DNA of 64,000 bases from Nageia nagi (lineage: Eukaryota > Pinophyta): contig JBITNC010000001.1 of assembly GCA_050084985.1 (NCBI GenBank), forward strand, positions 81,344,001-81,408,000, in the 5' to 3' direction. A model generated the notes under the pieces. It was not told the DNA's origin. It searched no databases and saw only the letters and a list, made by a program, of their open reading frames with translations. The translations under genes and the position numbers were made by a program. Within the stretch, counting starts at the first letter, position 1. Every line of letters begins with the position of its first letter. Positions 23,877 to 35,329 of this stretch are shown here, in pieces.

Positions 23877-24009
23877 AGGTTATTCTTTAGATAAACATGT
23901 CTTTGGGATATAAGCTAAACAAAACCTATTTTTATCATTTTGGTGTATACTAATTGAACAACATCATGTAAATTAAGAAAGAGTAGCATAAAATAATTCA
24001 TGACTCTCT

Positions 24010-24732
24010 AAAGAAGGATTCCCTAGAAAGGATATTTAGGTATGCAAGAATTACTAGATTCATTAAAAATATAGACCCTAAATTATGTAAATAATAATAT
24101 AAACATAAATAAGTCTATTGAAGATGATATTAATTCAAATATAATGATTAATAAATGAAAAGTATGTATTTTATTATGATATATGATTCTTAAGGTATGA
24201 TAGATCATATCATATATGAGTATGTGAGAGGTATTCAACTATATAGGTAAGTTTTCATCACCTCTCTTATATGTAGATTTGGATCATAAAGAAGAACAAT
24301 GTGTGATTACTATGATAGGAATGCCTTGAAACATGTAGAATCATATCATATGAAAAGTACAACAAGTAATAAAATCTTAAAGCATAATAGATCCTAGAAT
24401 AGGTGGCATCTAGAGACACCAAAAGTGTGATGTATGGGACAACCACATATCATAGAGACCTAATAGAGATGTCAACCTCCAACTCCTCCATTTATAACCT
24501 GAAAGGAAATACAAAGGAGTGAAAGTCAACTTATAGAAATAATATAATCTTTGTAATATTCAAGATACTTTAAAACATGAACCATGGTAAATGATATTGC
24601 ATTTAATCTAACACATGATATTGCATTGTAATATCAACTTTATCTTGATATTTGTAATATTGCTTTTAATCTTTAGAGAAGTCTAAAATATGACTTATTA
24701 AATAAATAATAAATCATTTTTAGGAATCTACA
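24010..24732 (-). repeat. 5' LTR of E2 (inner edge not fixed)
   Basis: On the minus strand it starts TGTAGATTCCTAAAAATG at 24732. Bases 24438-24732 are paired with E2's 3' LTR. The inner edge cannot be placed because the 3' LTR is cut; 24010 is only a guess from the start of ORF-like sequence. Confidence 0.6.
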
Positions 24733-24769
24733 AAATTCATGATGTCATAATTTCTCTCATAACCACCTT

Positions 24770-25866
24770 TAAATTATTTCTTCCAATACTCCTAGATATC
24801 TACATGATGTAATACATAAATATTTAAGCTTAATTTCTAACAAATTTATCATAATATTTTGACATTGGGTTATTATTGGCAATATATAGTAAAATATCAT
24901 TTTTATCTTGTCAATAAATGTGTGGAATATCAAAATCATGCAAATTTTCAGCTCACTCATTCTCAAGCACTTAAAATAATGGTCTATTCATGGTCATTCT
25001 CTATTTGGGCAATATATCTAACTGGAGTGACTAATAGAAGATCAAAATACCATTGCAAGTTCATCATAATAACCATGAAATATTTCACAAAGTGGGTATA
25101 TGGACCCCTTATAAGATCATAAAAAGGATCTCAAATTATCAAATTACTTATTGATCATATCATAATAAGATTTGGAATTCCATATAATACTTATATGGAC
25201 AATGACACAAATCTAAGAAGCAAAGTGGTGAAGAAATTTTGTGAGCTATTTCATATTCAAAAATAGTTTTTTCTCCATATTATACATAGGGAAATGATCA
25301 GACTAAAATAACAAATAAGACCCTCATCAACATTCTTTACAAAGAAATTGAGAAGCATGGAAAATATTTGAATGAACAATTGTCATATTCTATATATAGG
25401 AAAAGTATTATATTAGTTATATGTTGAACTCCTTATTCTATTATTTATGGAGATGAAGAAGTCATACCTTTGGATCTTGATATGCCATCCTTAAGAATCT
25501 CTCTTGAAGGTATTATTGATTAATAAGATATAAAAGTGGTAAAGTTGAGGTAGTCATAAACTCTTGATGAGAAATAGGTAAATGTTCATGAGCATATTAG
25601 GGTGTATTTTAATAGAATTAAAAGATCATATAGTATGGAAATAAATATAAAGGATTTAAAAGTTTGAGATCTTATTCTCAACAAAAATCATCACAAGACT
25701 AAAGCAAAAATAGAGGAAAAACCAAGCAAATGCAAGTCTAATTGCATTGGACCTTTTGTGGTAGCTACAAATTATGGTAAGGGTGCATATAAATTACAAA
25801 AAATTGAAGAAAAAGAGGATAAGTATTTGACCAATGATATTCATTTTAATCCCTTACAAATTTGAT
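24770..25866 (+). pseudogene. E4 integrase remnant
   Basis: An 87-codon frame (24859-25122) reads GYYWQYIVKYHFYLVNKCVE, then FSIWAIYLTGVTNRRSKYHC, then KYFTKWVYGPLIRS. The first catalytic Asp (expected in a WGIDLxG-type box) is Tyr in WAIYLTG. Next, IIIRFGIPYNTYMDNDTNLR (about 25157-25215) keeps the second Asp. The Glu-bearing box near 25290 is not legible. The C-terminal part (GPFVVATNYGKGAYKL-type sequence, about 25750-25800) is visible across frames. The minus ORF 24769-24966 is a shadow. Confidence 0.75.
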
Positions 25867-26894
25867 ATTATATTCTTAAAATGACCCAATTTCAATTTTA
25901 AAATTTATATTTTATTCCAAAGTCAATAATGAATACCTTTTTTAATCTTTAAGTTCTACTTTTTCTTTGGTACCTTAGCATCCCTACTTGGTAAGGCTTA
26001 AATACCACACTATTTTGAATATTTGTTTAGTATAATTTAAAGGTTATTTATTTGAAATTTCAATCTATTATATAAAGTAAGATCATTTACAATAAAAATA
26101 GAGAGTTGACACCTAAATGTAGTTACTATTGGTAAATCAAGTTCTAGAAAGTTTAATCCTATTTCATATATTAAATAAGGTAAAAAGATTAAGAATTTAT
26201 TGTAAAAATCCTATGTAGAAACTTTCAATTTAATAAGCCTTAGTTCCTAAGTTTCAATCTTTAGTTTCATTCCAAGCACCCATATTTTAAGTGAAATTTC
26301 AAAATTAATAAGCATCTCAATTATATTGCAAATGGTAAGTGTATATATAATGTTCTATAACTCTAAAATATTTTTATTTTTAATTGAAATTTTACATTAT
26401 TTTCATACATTTATGGCTATCATGTTTTGATATTTGGAGAAAAAGAATACCCTTAATGGTAACCCCATGATAACACAACTCCTTGAGTCAGTTTTTTACT
26501 TTGGAAAAAATAAGTACTCATAATGGTAACATAATTATGACGATCATAGTTATGATATGCTCCAAGAGAGGTATGTTATTGTAATATCCCTTTTGTGGTT
26601 GAAGCATTAACCATATTCATATACCCTTTTAAGGTTGGGGGATTAACCATTTATGTTATTTCCCATTGGTCCTTGGAGTAATAAGCTACACTTTATGATA
26701 TGATTAATGATTCAGATTATCTTATGTCATTTTTACAATTTATTTGCCTTTAATTTTTTCATTTGATAAATCTCTTCATTGTAAAAACCAAGAGGGGAAT
26801 ATTTTTATTCTTTTTATCCTTTATATTAACTTTTTTCTTCTTAACAACTTGTGATTATATGGTGCATAAAATCACACTTGCAAATCTAGAGAAT
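25867..26894 (+). other. E4 3' untranslated region with GGTTGGGGG-type motifs
   Basis: No coding domain. Around 26440-26680 are repeated pieces with TAATGGTAAC and GGTTGGGGGATTAACCAT (26631-26648), which resemble the 47-bp units in E9. A purine run AAGAGGGGAA (26791-26800) is a candidate polypurine tract but lies about 95 bases before the LTR. Confidence 0.5.
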
Positions 26895-27512
26895 TGTTGA
26901 TACCTAAAATAGAAATACTTTTATATTTTATATATATTAAAATAAATGATGATATGCATGCTTTAATTTGATAATATTTATGATATATTTCATATGTCAT
27001 GTTTATTTCCTTCTTTTGTAATCTAGTGATCAAGGAAGTACTAAGCATGTTAGCTTGTGCTAGGAGGATACTTGCCTATAAAAAGGAAATAAATACACAT
27101 GAGATATCATATCATATCTTGGTGTTGATAGTTCTCATACATATTCTTTGTGACCAATGTTTCTTAGCACTATTGATAAATATTTGAGATTTGTTTATCA
27201 TAAAATCTCTATCATCAAGCATTCCCTAATATGTTAAGATAGACTTGATATTGTAAGAAAATATAGATATATTGGTTATTTAAGGATCTCTCTTCACTAT
27301 TTTGGTATACCTATTTTTGACATACAATTAGTTACATAGGTAAAATGATAGGTTTTGTATCTCTTATCATGATAAAATTATATATGATCCTAATAGCTAA
27401 GAACATTATTTATCACATCCCATTTAATTTATATTTTTAGGTATTATAAATTTAATTAATTTTAATCTTATTTGATATTGTTAATCTTATTTATTTATTT
27501 TTAGTATCAACA
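26895..27512 (+). repeat. 3' LTR of E4
   Basis: It starts TGTTGATACC and ends AGTATCAACA, nine of ten bases being inverted complements, as in LTR termini. Length 618. The sequence right of it is a different RT fragment (E5), so 27512 is an element edge. The paired 5' LTR is outside the window. The 62-codon ORF 26999-27187 inside is judged chance. Confidence 0.75.
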
Positions 27513-27960
27513 CTATATTTCAATTTGGAGAAGTGCACATTTAGAATAATGCAGATTCAATATCCATGTTGATCCCAAAAAGATTTAGATAACTTTAATT
27601 TGGCCTACTCCAAATACTCTCACAAAGTTTCATATTATCTTGGCTCTTTCCAATTTCTACCATAAATATATTTTGGGACTCTCATACGGTACAATGATAT
27701 TAACCCAAGTGACTAAAGAATTCAAGTGCAAGTTTTAATGATAAGATACATAAAAAATAATATTTTATGAGTACCTTGGGTACATTATTGATAAATAAGG
27801 TATCCATATTGATCCAAAAAATATTTAAATAATTTAAAATAAGGTATCATATATTTAGTTCAGGGTTCTTATAGATTACATAGCCAATAAACAAAGTGAC
27901 CAAAGAAGGAACCAAAGATAAATTCTAATGGGAAGATACACAATAAAGAATAGTTGTGAA
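27513..27960 (+). pseudogene. E5: fragment of Ty3/gypsy reverse transcriptase end
   Basis: The translation HFNLEKCTFRI at the start is the RT segment that follows the thumb region of gypsy RT. Then DPKKI.I..IWPTP-type residues (about 27570-27610) and LALSNFYHKYILGLSY (27640-27690), with TLILTQVTKEFKCK-like residues to 27740, fit the connection to RNase H. It then decays, with a partial second copy-like stretch (YEYLGYIID near 27768) up to 27960. E4's LTR abuts it, so E4 was inserted into this older element. Confidence 0.6.
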
Positions 27961-28304
27961 GTTGAAGGAAAAAATATGGTTAATACTTATTCTTACTTTT
28001 TATTGATATGTAACAACCTTTTGAGTTGATGATAGATTCTTTAAATATGTGATAGAATATGTTCTCAAATAATATGGGTACCCTATTACATATAATAGTG
28101 ATACATTCAATGAGGTAGTCTAAAAATACCCCACATATGATAAATAACTCTATTCTATTATTCATATATACATGTTTTATTTTATAAGGTATAAGGAGAT
28201 GTATTGTAATATTAATGCATACCTTCATTCATTGATTTTATGTAAGTGCACTAAGATTGATACTTAGTCATATTTTGGTTTTCCTACTTTATATTATATG
28301 ATTA
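27961..28304. other. No recognised feature
   Basis: AT-rich; an 82-codon minus-strand frame (27980-28228) is low-complexity Ile/Lys-rich and is treated as chance. Confidence 0.5.
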
Positions 28305-29200
28305 TGTCAAAACCCAATAATGTTAAATATGAATTAAATCCATTGGAATGTAGTTGTATTGTAACACAACTAAATATTTTGAAACATAGGAGTATTGTAT
28401 AAGAATGAATTGCATTGAAGTACAAGAATATTGTAAAATGTAGTAATATTGTTCATGAGTAATGACATTCTTTTTTTTCCAAATTCCAATGACATTGAAG
28501 ACTAATTAGCTATTCCAAAGTGTGGGAATGTTAAATATAGGAGCTATTTTGGAATGTGATCATGTTTTCACATATCAGTTCTATGACTTCTAGGAGACTA
28601 TATTTGATGTATCTTATTAGAGTGCAACCACATTAAATTTCTTATGTAGATTAATAACATCAGGTTCAAAATTGGAGATTCAAGAAGCTCATAAGTAGGA
28701 AGTTGCTTCAGAAACTTCAACAAGACCTACATGACCAAGCATTTTCAAGATGAGCTAGCAATGAGTTGGCAAGAATAAATTGGATAGATTTTGTAATGAT
28801 TACAATTAATTTATTTTTAGTTGATGAAAACTATTTGTTAATTGTAATATTATGTCATACATGTTAGTTAGGTATTTCTATTAGAAGATATTTTTAAATG
28901 ATCAAGTTATATATACATCCTTGATCGATGTACAAATGGTTGGATGATGTATATGTTTTCCCCTCAATATGAGACTTGCATTTTCTTCCAATGCTTAATG
29001 GATTTAGCTTCTTGATCTCTCAATTATGATATATTTCATATTGTTCTTAAACTATTGTGTAATTTATTTATTTGCACTTCATGAATGTTGAAATAAATTA
29101 GTAATTGATCCATATCTTTAAAACATTAATTTGGATTTGGTTTCTTAGAATATTATTTATTATTTTGGTGGCTATTAGATTGAACATTTTGTCCAACATG
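28305..29200 (+). repeat. Possible 5' LTR and leader of E6
   Basis: TGTCAAAACCCAATAATG at 28305 resembles the start of a gypsy LTR, and the following 900 bases are non-coding with TATATATAC near 28910 and TTTTCCCCTC near 28950. No partner copy exists in the window, so the call cannot be tested here. Bases 29200-29870 hold leader-like sequence without a clear domain. Confidence 0.3.
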
Positions 29201-29869
29201 GGACTGCTATAATGGATGTCTAGGTTAGTCCTTAATGTTCATTCCTTTCCTAAACCCTATATTTTTACATTCCTTTCTTGTTTCTTACCCTTTTATTTCT
29301 TAAATACACCTTGTCCTTAGATAAGTGTTATGATCAAAGTGAAAAACTAGGATCGATTGAATTTGAAGATTGAATTATCAACAAAAGTAGTTTATTCAAT
29401 AAGGGATACTTTGGTAGTGACACATGAGTGCATGTATATTACATAATTCATATGAATAGTAATTCTCCCTTTTCTAGCATGCCCAGTGGGATAGTTCCTA
29501 CAAGTTTTACAAGTAAATAATTCAAAAGATTATGATGGTGACTCTACTCAAGTAATTTTTGTTCTTATGAATAATCTAGAAAAAAGATTGTTGTTATATT
29601 TTTCTTTTAGTGTCAAAATTCTTCATAATTACAAGATCAAAATCTAAAAGGGAAAAATAAATCCCTAATGTTAAAATAATAGGTCCATTTGTAAGATCTT
29701 CACTCAAAAAAATCCAAATCTTTCTCAAATATTAGCCCTTATACTCCCACACCCAATATTGCATTATTGAGATAAGATTTTGTTAGATTTCATATTAGCC
29801 TTCAAATCCCATAAATCAAGGAGTTCCTATAATACCCATAATTCCAATGGTACAACAAAAACCTCAAAT

Positions 29870-31200
29870 TTACCTAAATTAGAATGATGTTGGACTGCAT
29901 GTTATAGCTCAACATCATGATATACCTACATCATCCTTACAATATCTATAATATTATGATAGGACTAGAAAGACTACACTTGAACATTCTATTAATATTT
30001 TCACTATACAAAAAATACATAGCATTGCTCATGAATATGTTATGTTAAAATTGTTAGTAATGTCCTTTACTAAAAGAATCTTGGATTGGTTTAGAGCTTT
30101 TCCAATAAACTCTATTACTATAAGGGTTGGTTTAACATAACCCTTCATTCTAGAGTTCAATAAGGTTAGATATCCTTTCTCTATCTTGTCATAATTCAAT
30201 ACTATTAAGAGGCAAGAGCAAGAAAATATTTTAGATTTTAACATTCATTTTGGAAATACATAGAAAATATTCTCTACAAGCATGAGAATATTTGATTCAC
30301 AAGCCCTTATATATTACCTCAAAGCCTTTTCTCTCTATTTAGTTTTACAAATCCAAATGATCAAAGTAAATAATTTACTTGATATATATAGAAGTGCTCT
30401 TCAAGCTAATTATACTCTCAAATTTGTTAGAAAACTTCATGTTGGGATTATTTATCCTTTTCCTCTTCATATCCAACAAATTCCAATTTAGATACAATAT
30501 CCCACTAGTATGATGCCCATGTTAAATCAAATTCCATAATTACTTGGAATACCTCAATTGCAAGTCTTGGCATCTAATATATGCCCAACATTTTCTATTC
30601 CTCAATCCTAGTTTGATTTACCTAGTTCCCCTACTCAATTAACTTTTTTGGCACCTCCACCTTGCAATAAGATGCAATACTAGAATAGTATCCAAGCTTA
30701 GATCAATGAGCTAAAAGCTTTAATGTAAACTCTAATAAACTAGTGAGTTGTTGAGAAAATATCATATCCCAAGTATAAAAATAACAATCAAATATATGAT
30801 AGATATTTTTAAAATAATAATGCAATGAAGTAAAGGCAATACTCATATCACTCTAGAGAATAAATGTGTATGCAATAGGTACCATGAAGATAAGAAAGAG
30901 TACATGTATCTCTTGATATTGTTGTGAATTATTAAGACCTTGATTGGTGTAGAGCATGCAATAATCCTCATATACAAGCTCAATATCCTATTTTCCAACT
31001 CCAAACTCAACTAGTAGTCAATGGCGAAGTGGCTACAAATTACTATGTAGAGAGATATCCATCAAAACCTAATTTCATGATTTGTACAATACCAGATATG
31101 GAAAATATTATTATAGAAATAAGATTTTCTAATAGGTAATTCTATTCTTAGAAGCATATTCAAGCCTCACTTTTGAATCAATCATAAATTGTAGTTGTTG
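29870..31200 (+). pseudogene. E6 gag remnant
   Basis: EHSINIFTIQKIHSIAHEY (29978-30035), then LKLLVMSFTKRILDWFRAFP (about 30045-30105) and ILEFNKVRYPFSIL (about 30150-30185) fit a gypsy gag core where the Asp-Trp pair sits after a hydrophobic helix. A 69-codon frame (30282-30491) gives RIFDSQALIYYLKAFSLYL, continuing the capsid. A Pro/Gln/Leu-rich tail runs to about 30700 and decays beyond. A minus ORF (30029-30244) is a shadow. Confidence 0.65.
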
Positions 31201-31953
31201 TTGATCCTCAGCATTCTTTGAAGTGATCAATGAGTGATGTTATGACCACTAACAAAGAAAATCTTACCAAGCAAGATCAAGAGAATCTTATGGCCTAAAT
31301 TTCAATACAGCTAAATGATCTTGAAAGAGAAAAAGTGGTAATAAAATTAAGATTCCCATAATTAACAAGGGCCATAGGGGAAGAAGTTAATAGTTCAAAA
31401 GGAGTTATCTAGATAAAGAGAGATTCCACTTTGGAATTATTCCATACAATATTATGGATGAGTTGAAAATAATCCCTTTAGTAACATCATTATTTTATAT
31501 GTTATAGATCACATGGATAAATTTAATTTCTCAAACTAGAGTTATTAATCCTTAAAAAAGGAGATATTGTTTGGAATTGTAATCTAGATGCAGCTGTAAA
31601 ATTACCTGGTATGAGAAAACATAAATCCCCTTCTTTTTATATCTCCCTTGAGATATAAGGTCATATAGTGCACAATTGTTTGATAGAATTAGATGCAACT
31701 ATGACTATTATACCTAAGAATTTTTTGATATCATTAATCTATTCCATAGCAGATGTTCTAATAGAGTTATCCAAATGGATGGAACTAATATCAAGGCTCT
31801 AGGGGTAGTAAAGGATATTCCAATGAAGTTGAATAAATATATTGAATATTTGTAATTTAAGATATTATAGTGGTAAATATACTTCTCATGTTTAGCCTAT
31901 ATCTCTCTTGAGAGTTTACTTCTAAACTAGGTAGATATCTAGCCATGGATTTC
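31201..31953 (+). pseudogene. E6 protease remnant, interrupted by E7
   Basis: KSPSFYISLEI.GHIVHNCL then IELDATMTIIPKNFL (31620-31725) aligns with the start of a retropepsin domain in which D-S-G-A reads LDAT: the catalytic Asp is kept, the Gly lost. IALGVVKDIPMKLNKYIEYL-type residues follow (31790-31850), and the domain ends at GRYLAMDF (31931-31953), where E7 begins. Upstream, 31220-31560 is a poorly conserved linker. Confidence 0.65.
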
Positions 31954-32273
31954 TATTAGGAACATGTAAGTTCCATGAAGGGATTCGTACATAATATAAA
32001 AAGTCTAAAATTCAACAAGCATTCAATATCACAATGGAACAAAATAATAATAGACTGATATAATAGAAAACCAAAATGAATCGTAGAACTCTTCGAGGGG
32101 GCTACCTCCTATTCTGCTTTAAACAATATAATTTTCAAAAACCTTACAAATGACTTCACAAAATGGTAGTTCATCTTACAAATATGTCAACCCTTAATAT
32201 TTTACAAAAGCCTATAGTATAATTAAATAAACTTCTATAGCCTAATTAAATTTTAGGATGTAGCATCCTAACA
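31954..32273 (-). repeat. 3' LTR of E7
   Basis: 320 bases, matching 37085-37466 over most of its length but lacking about 60 bases near 32150 that the other copy has, including a segment around ACCACAAGCATTTATG and CTAACCCTAATTTAG. Inner end reads CATCCTAACA on the plus strand. Confidence 0.88.
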
Positions 32274-32288
32274 TGCCACCCCTATTGG
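32274..32288 (-). other. E7 polypurine tract
   Basis: On the minus strand AATAGGGGTGGCA immediately precedes the LTR. It is purine-rich apart from the last Cys-position C and two T residues. Confidence 0.65.
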
Positions 32289-32490
32289 GAATAGTTTTAT
32301 GCTCAAAGCTGAAAATTAGAGAATTATTGTTGTAGCTAGTGGGGAGTCTCCCATGTTGCATCTTCAGGAGCTAAGCCATGCCACTAGATTAGAACTTTAG
32401 TAATTATGTATTTCCAAAGCTAGCATGTGCAATGAGCTAGGATGGTCTCAAGTTCAACCAGGATTGAGCCTTCCTTAGTGAATTTTTATA
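32289..32490 (-). pseudogene. E7 chromodomain
   Basis: The minus-strand translation WHGLAPEDATWETPH (about 32390-32345) carries the W..L..EDATWE signature of chromodomains of chromoviral integrases, followed by LQQ.FSNFQL. Stops interrupt it and the N-terminal strand (LVELETILAH) is decayed. Confidence 0.7.
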
Positions 32491-33600
32491 ATTAAATTTA
32501 AACAATGGTTTGGTCACCTAGTACTTACTTCAAGCATGAGACATGAAAAACATGGTGAATCTTTGATGATGCCAAATATGCCAACTTGTACGATGCAAGG
32601 CTAATGCATTGGAGTATCTTATAAGGTCCATAAAATCATGGGGCTAATTTTTGGGGACCTTTCAATTTGAGGGAAGTACGGTAGTATAGTTGAAGTCTCA
32701 AGAAAACCATATCACCTTCTTGGAATTTTTCCTCAGTCCATTATTGAATAGCTTGTTATTTCATTTGATGTTGAGCAATATAAAGATTTTATTGAAGGAT
32801 ATGAACTATCTCTCCTTGATTAGATAAGGTGGTGTTGACTACTTAAACATTGGTGCTTTCTAATATATAAGATGTGATTATGGGTAGGGGTTGACCATAC
32901 AAGGCTTCAAATGAAGTCATCTTGATGGATGTATGATAATAAGTGTTATACCACCATTTTACTAAGCAAAGCCATTTGACCTAGTGGATTGGTTGGGTCA
33001 ATGCAAATAAATAGAGATATGTTTTCAAACATTTGTTGATAATCTCTATTTGACCATCTATATGAGGGTGATACGCTAAAATCATATTGAGTTTAGTTCC
33101 TTGAAGTTTGAATAACTCTTGCCAAAATTTATTGGTAAATGTTGGGTCCAAATCATTGATAATGGTAGTGGGTATACTAAGGAGTTTGAATATGTTATCA
33201 AAAAATAATTTTTCCACATTCATAGCTTTATAAGGATGTGCTAATGGTAAGAAATGTGCATATTTAGAGATTTGATTAACCACTACCAAGATAACTACTT
33301 TGCCATAGGATTTGGAAAGGCGTTAAATGAAATCCATGGAGATATATTTCCAAGTATGCTTTGGGATGGGTAGAGGCTGAATCAGTCCTAGGGTCCCATT
33401 GACTCACCTTTTTAACATTAACAAACATCACATTCTAACATAAATTTCTTGATATCTTATTTCATACCTAGCTAGTAGAAGAAATGAAGTACACTTCAAT
33501 AGGTTTTCAAAAATCTAGTGTCCAACTATTGGTGTCACATGTAACTCTTAGATTATCTTTTCTTGACATGCAAAATTTATCGATAACGTAACATGACCTT
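32491..33600 (-). pseudogene. E7 integrase remnant
   Basis: An open frame of 102 codons (33289-32981) reads MVVVNQISKYAHFLPLAHPY, then IPTTIINDLDPTFTNKFWQE and AYHPHIDGQIEIINK. The first catalytic Asp (in MVVVD) is Asn, by a G-to-A change; the second (DLDPTF) and the Glu (GQIEI) are present. The C-terminal GPY-like part appears as FYGPYKILQCISLASYKLAY (about 32650-32590). The N-terminal zinc region lies near 33460-33330 but is broken. Confidence 0.85.
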
Positions 33601-33739
33601 TGAATCTTAGAATTCTATCAACTTAGGAAAAGGGGGTTGCTAGTTGGATCAATTTGGAACTATTAGATTAGTGTTTGTGAGACATTATCCTAAAGCCATT
33701 CTTATTTGATGTGATTAAGCCATTAAGGAATAAAGGAGG

Positions 33740-34200
33740 AAAGAGCCTATAATGCCATAGGTTCCTTGAATTTATGAGATAGAGCATCAGCTACCACATT
33801 CTCACTACATTTTTTATACATAATTTCGTAGTCATACCCCAAAAGTTTTAGAATCCATTTTTATTATTTAGGGATGGAGATGCATTGTTCCAAGAAGTAT
33901 TTCAAGTTGTGATGATCAGTTTAGATGATTAAATGACCACCAATGAGGTAGGATCTCTAATGCTAAATAGCATGGATGATTGCCATCATTTCTCTTTCAT
34001 TGGTGTATTTGGCCAAATTTTGACCTAAAAGTGCCTTGGTTATGAATGCTAAGGGTCATCCATCTTACATCAATATAGCTCCAAGTACTACACTTGAGGC
34101 ATCACTTTTAATTATGAAATTTTTAGAGAAATCTAGCATAGCCAGTACTACAACCAACCACATGGTGGCCCTAAGTTGATGAAAGGCTTTTTTGATGACT
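33740..34200 (-). pseudogene. E7 RNase H remnant
   Basis: Minus-strand motifs are IKSDASSVVLGAI (about 34110-34072), KYTNEREMMAIIHAI (about 34010-33965), TDHHNLKYFLEQ (about 33925-33890) and SENVVADALSHK (about 33795-33762). Asp residues in SDAS, TDHH and ADALS are all kept, so the active-site residues look intact despite stops elsewhere. Confidence 0.85.
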
Positions 34201-35090
34201 CCTAACTAATTGAAAGCATTTTTTCTCAATAGAGTGATGAGGGAATCTATAATTTTACTATAAAACTTCATAAATTTATGGTAATAGCCTATCAATCCTA
34301 AAAAACCTCATAGGCCTTTTAATGATTTGGGAAAGGGCTAGGTTTGCATATCTATCATCTTAATGGGATCCACCTTAACACCTTCCTTTGATATGATGTG
34401 TCCAAGGTACTTAAGCTCTTGATGGCCAAAATAACATTTAGAGTTCTTAGCATACAATTGGTTTTCCTAGAGAAGTTGTAGTGTTTCATCTAGGTGGACC
34501 AAGTGGACCTCCCAAGTTTTGCTATAGATCAAAATATCATCAAAGAAAACTAAAATGAATTTATGAAGTATAGGGTGGAATACCTAGTTCATCAAACTTT
34601 GAAATGTATATGGTGCATTGGTCAAACCAAATGGCATTATATGGAACTCATAATGGCCTTCACGAGTGCAAAAATCCATTTTAGGAATGTCCTCTTCATG
34701 CAACTAGATTTGATGATATCCTAACCAAAGGTCTAATTTGGAGAAGTATTTTGCACCATGAAGTTCATCTAGCAATTCATCTATGATAGGGAAGGGAAAC
34801 TTTTTCTTTATGATGATTTTGTTCAATGATTAAAAATTGATGCACATTTACCAAGATCCATCTTTCTTATGCACCAATAAAATTAGAGAGGAATAGGGAC
34901 TCACATCGGGATGGATAATTTTGGCTTATAGCATGTCATTGAACAACTTTTCTATTTCATCCTTATACATGTAAGGATAATATTAGGGTCAAATATTAGG
35001 TGTTTGACTTCACATAATCAATTGAATTGCATGGTCATGAGGATGATTAGAGGGTAATCTATTGGGTTTTCCAAAAATATTGGTATATCA
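34201..35090 (-). pseudogene. E7 reverse transcriptase remnant
   Basis: From right to left: YPYMYKDEIEKLF (about 34975-34940), the VHKKDGSW..CINF region (about 34875-34835), [20 protein letters not shown] (about 34795-34735), [12 protein letters not shown]-type decayed region and [17 protein letters not shown] (about 34640-34590). The active box reads FFDD (34547-34536), a common chromoviral form, and is intact. LGHIISKEGVKVDPIKMIDM (about 34408-34350) begins the connection, and GLIGYYHKFMKFYS (34300-34255) ends it. Confidence 0.88.
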
Positions 35091-35329
35091 AGAGAGCACT
35101 TGTTGTAGCTCTTGTACTTTAGGTAGTTCTTTAATGGTTGATTGAAGTGCAAAGAGTTATCCCACCACTCCTTTACCTCCTTTCTTCAACAATTTCTCCA
35201 TACAATGAGAAATAATTATTTTGTACTATCCTACCTAAAGTTCTTTGAGAGTGTATTTGTGATCATCAATCTTGAATTGCATCTAGAGATCTCAAAAATC
35301 CTAGATAATGGAACCTAATGTCATCAACC

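Larger units (their letters stand above)
9709..24732 (-). mobile_element. E2: Tat-like gag-only LTR element with an antisense PMD gene, split by E3
   Basis: Bases 24438-24732 and 9709-10001 are direct copies of each other; read on the minus strand both start TG and CCTAAAAATG-like sequence. The left copy is preceded (minus strand) by a polypurine tract, so it is the 3' LTR and 24732 is the 5' LTR edge. Between them on the minus strand are an ORF (23493-23876) and a gag (about 15700-13640); on the plus strand lies a PMD gene remnant. No minus-strand RT or integrase is seen. E3 interrupts it. E1 cuts its 3' LTR at 9709. Right of 24732 lies E4 integrase, so E2 was inserted there. Element assembly is inference from boundaries; family membership from gag. 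Confidence 0.65.
24733..27512 (+). mobile_element. E4: Ty3/gypsy element, integrase-to-3' LTR part
   Basis: Integrase remnant, a 1-kb untranslated region and a clean LTR (26895-27512) follow each other. Its left side is cut by E2 at 24732/24733; the missing 5' part would lie left of the window beyond E1 and the rest of E2. The integrase wording (NRRSKYHCKFIIITMKYFTK) resembles E3's, so it is also probably Tat-like. Confidence 0.65.

Noticed and set aside
22944-24732. Apparent 1.8-kb DNA transposon with TGTAGAT inverted ends
   Set aside because: Each end has its own direct partner as an LTR (15812-16103 for the left, 9709-10001 for the right) and the left end has a polypurine tract.
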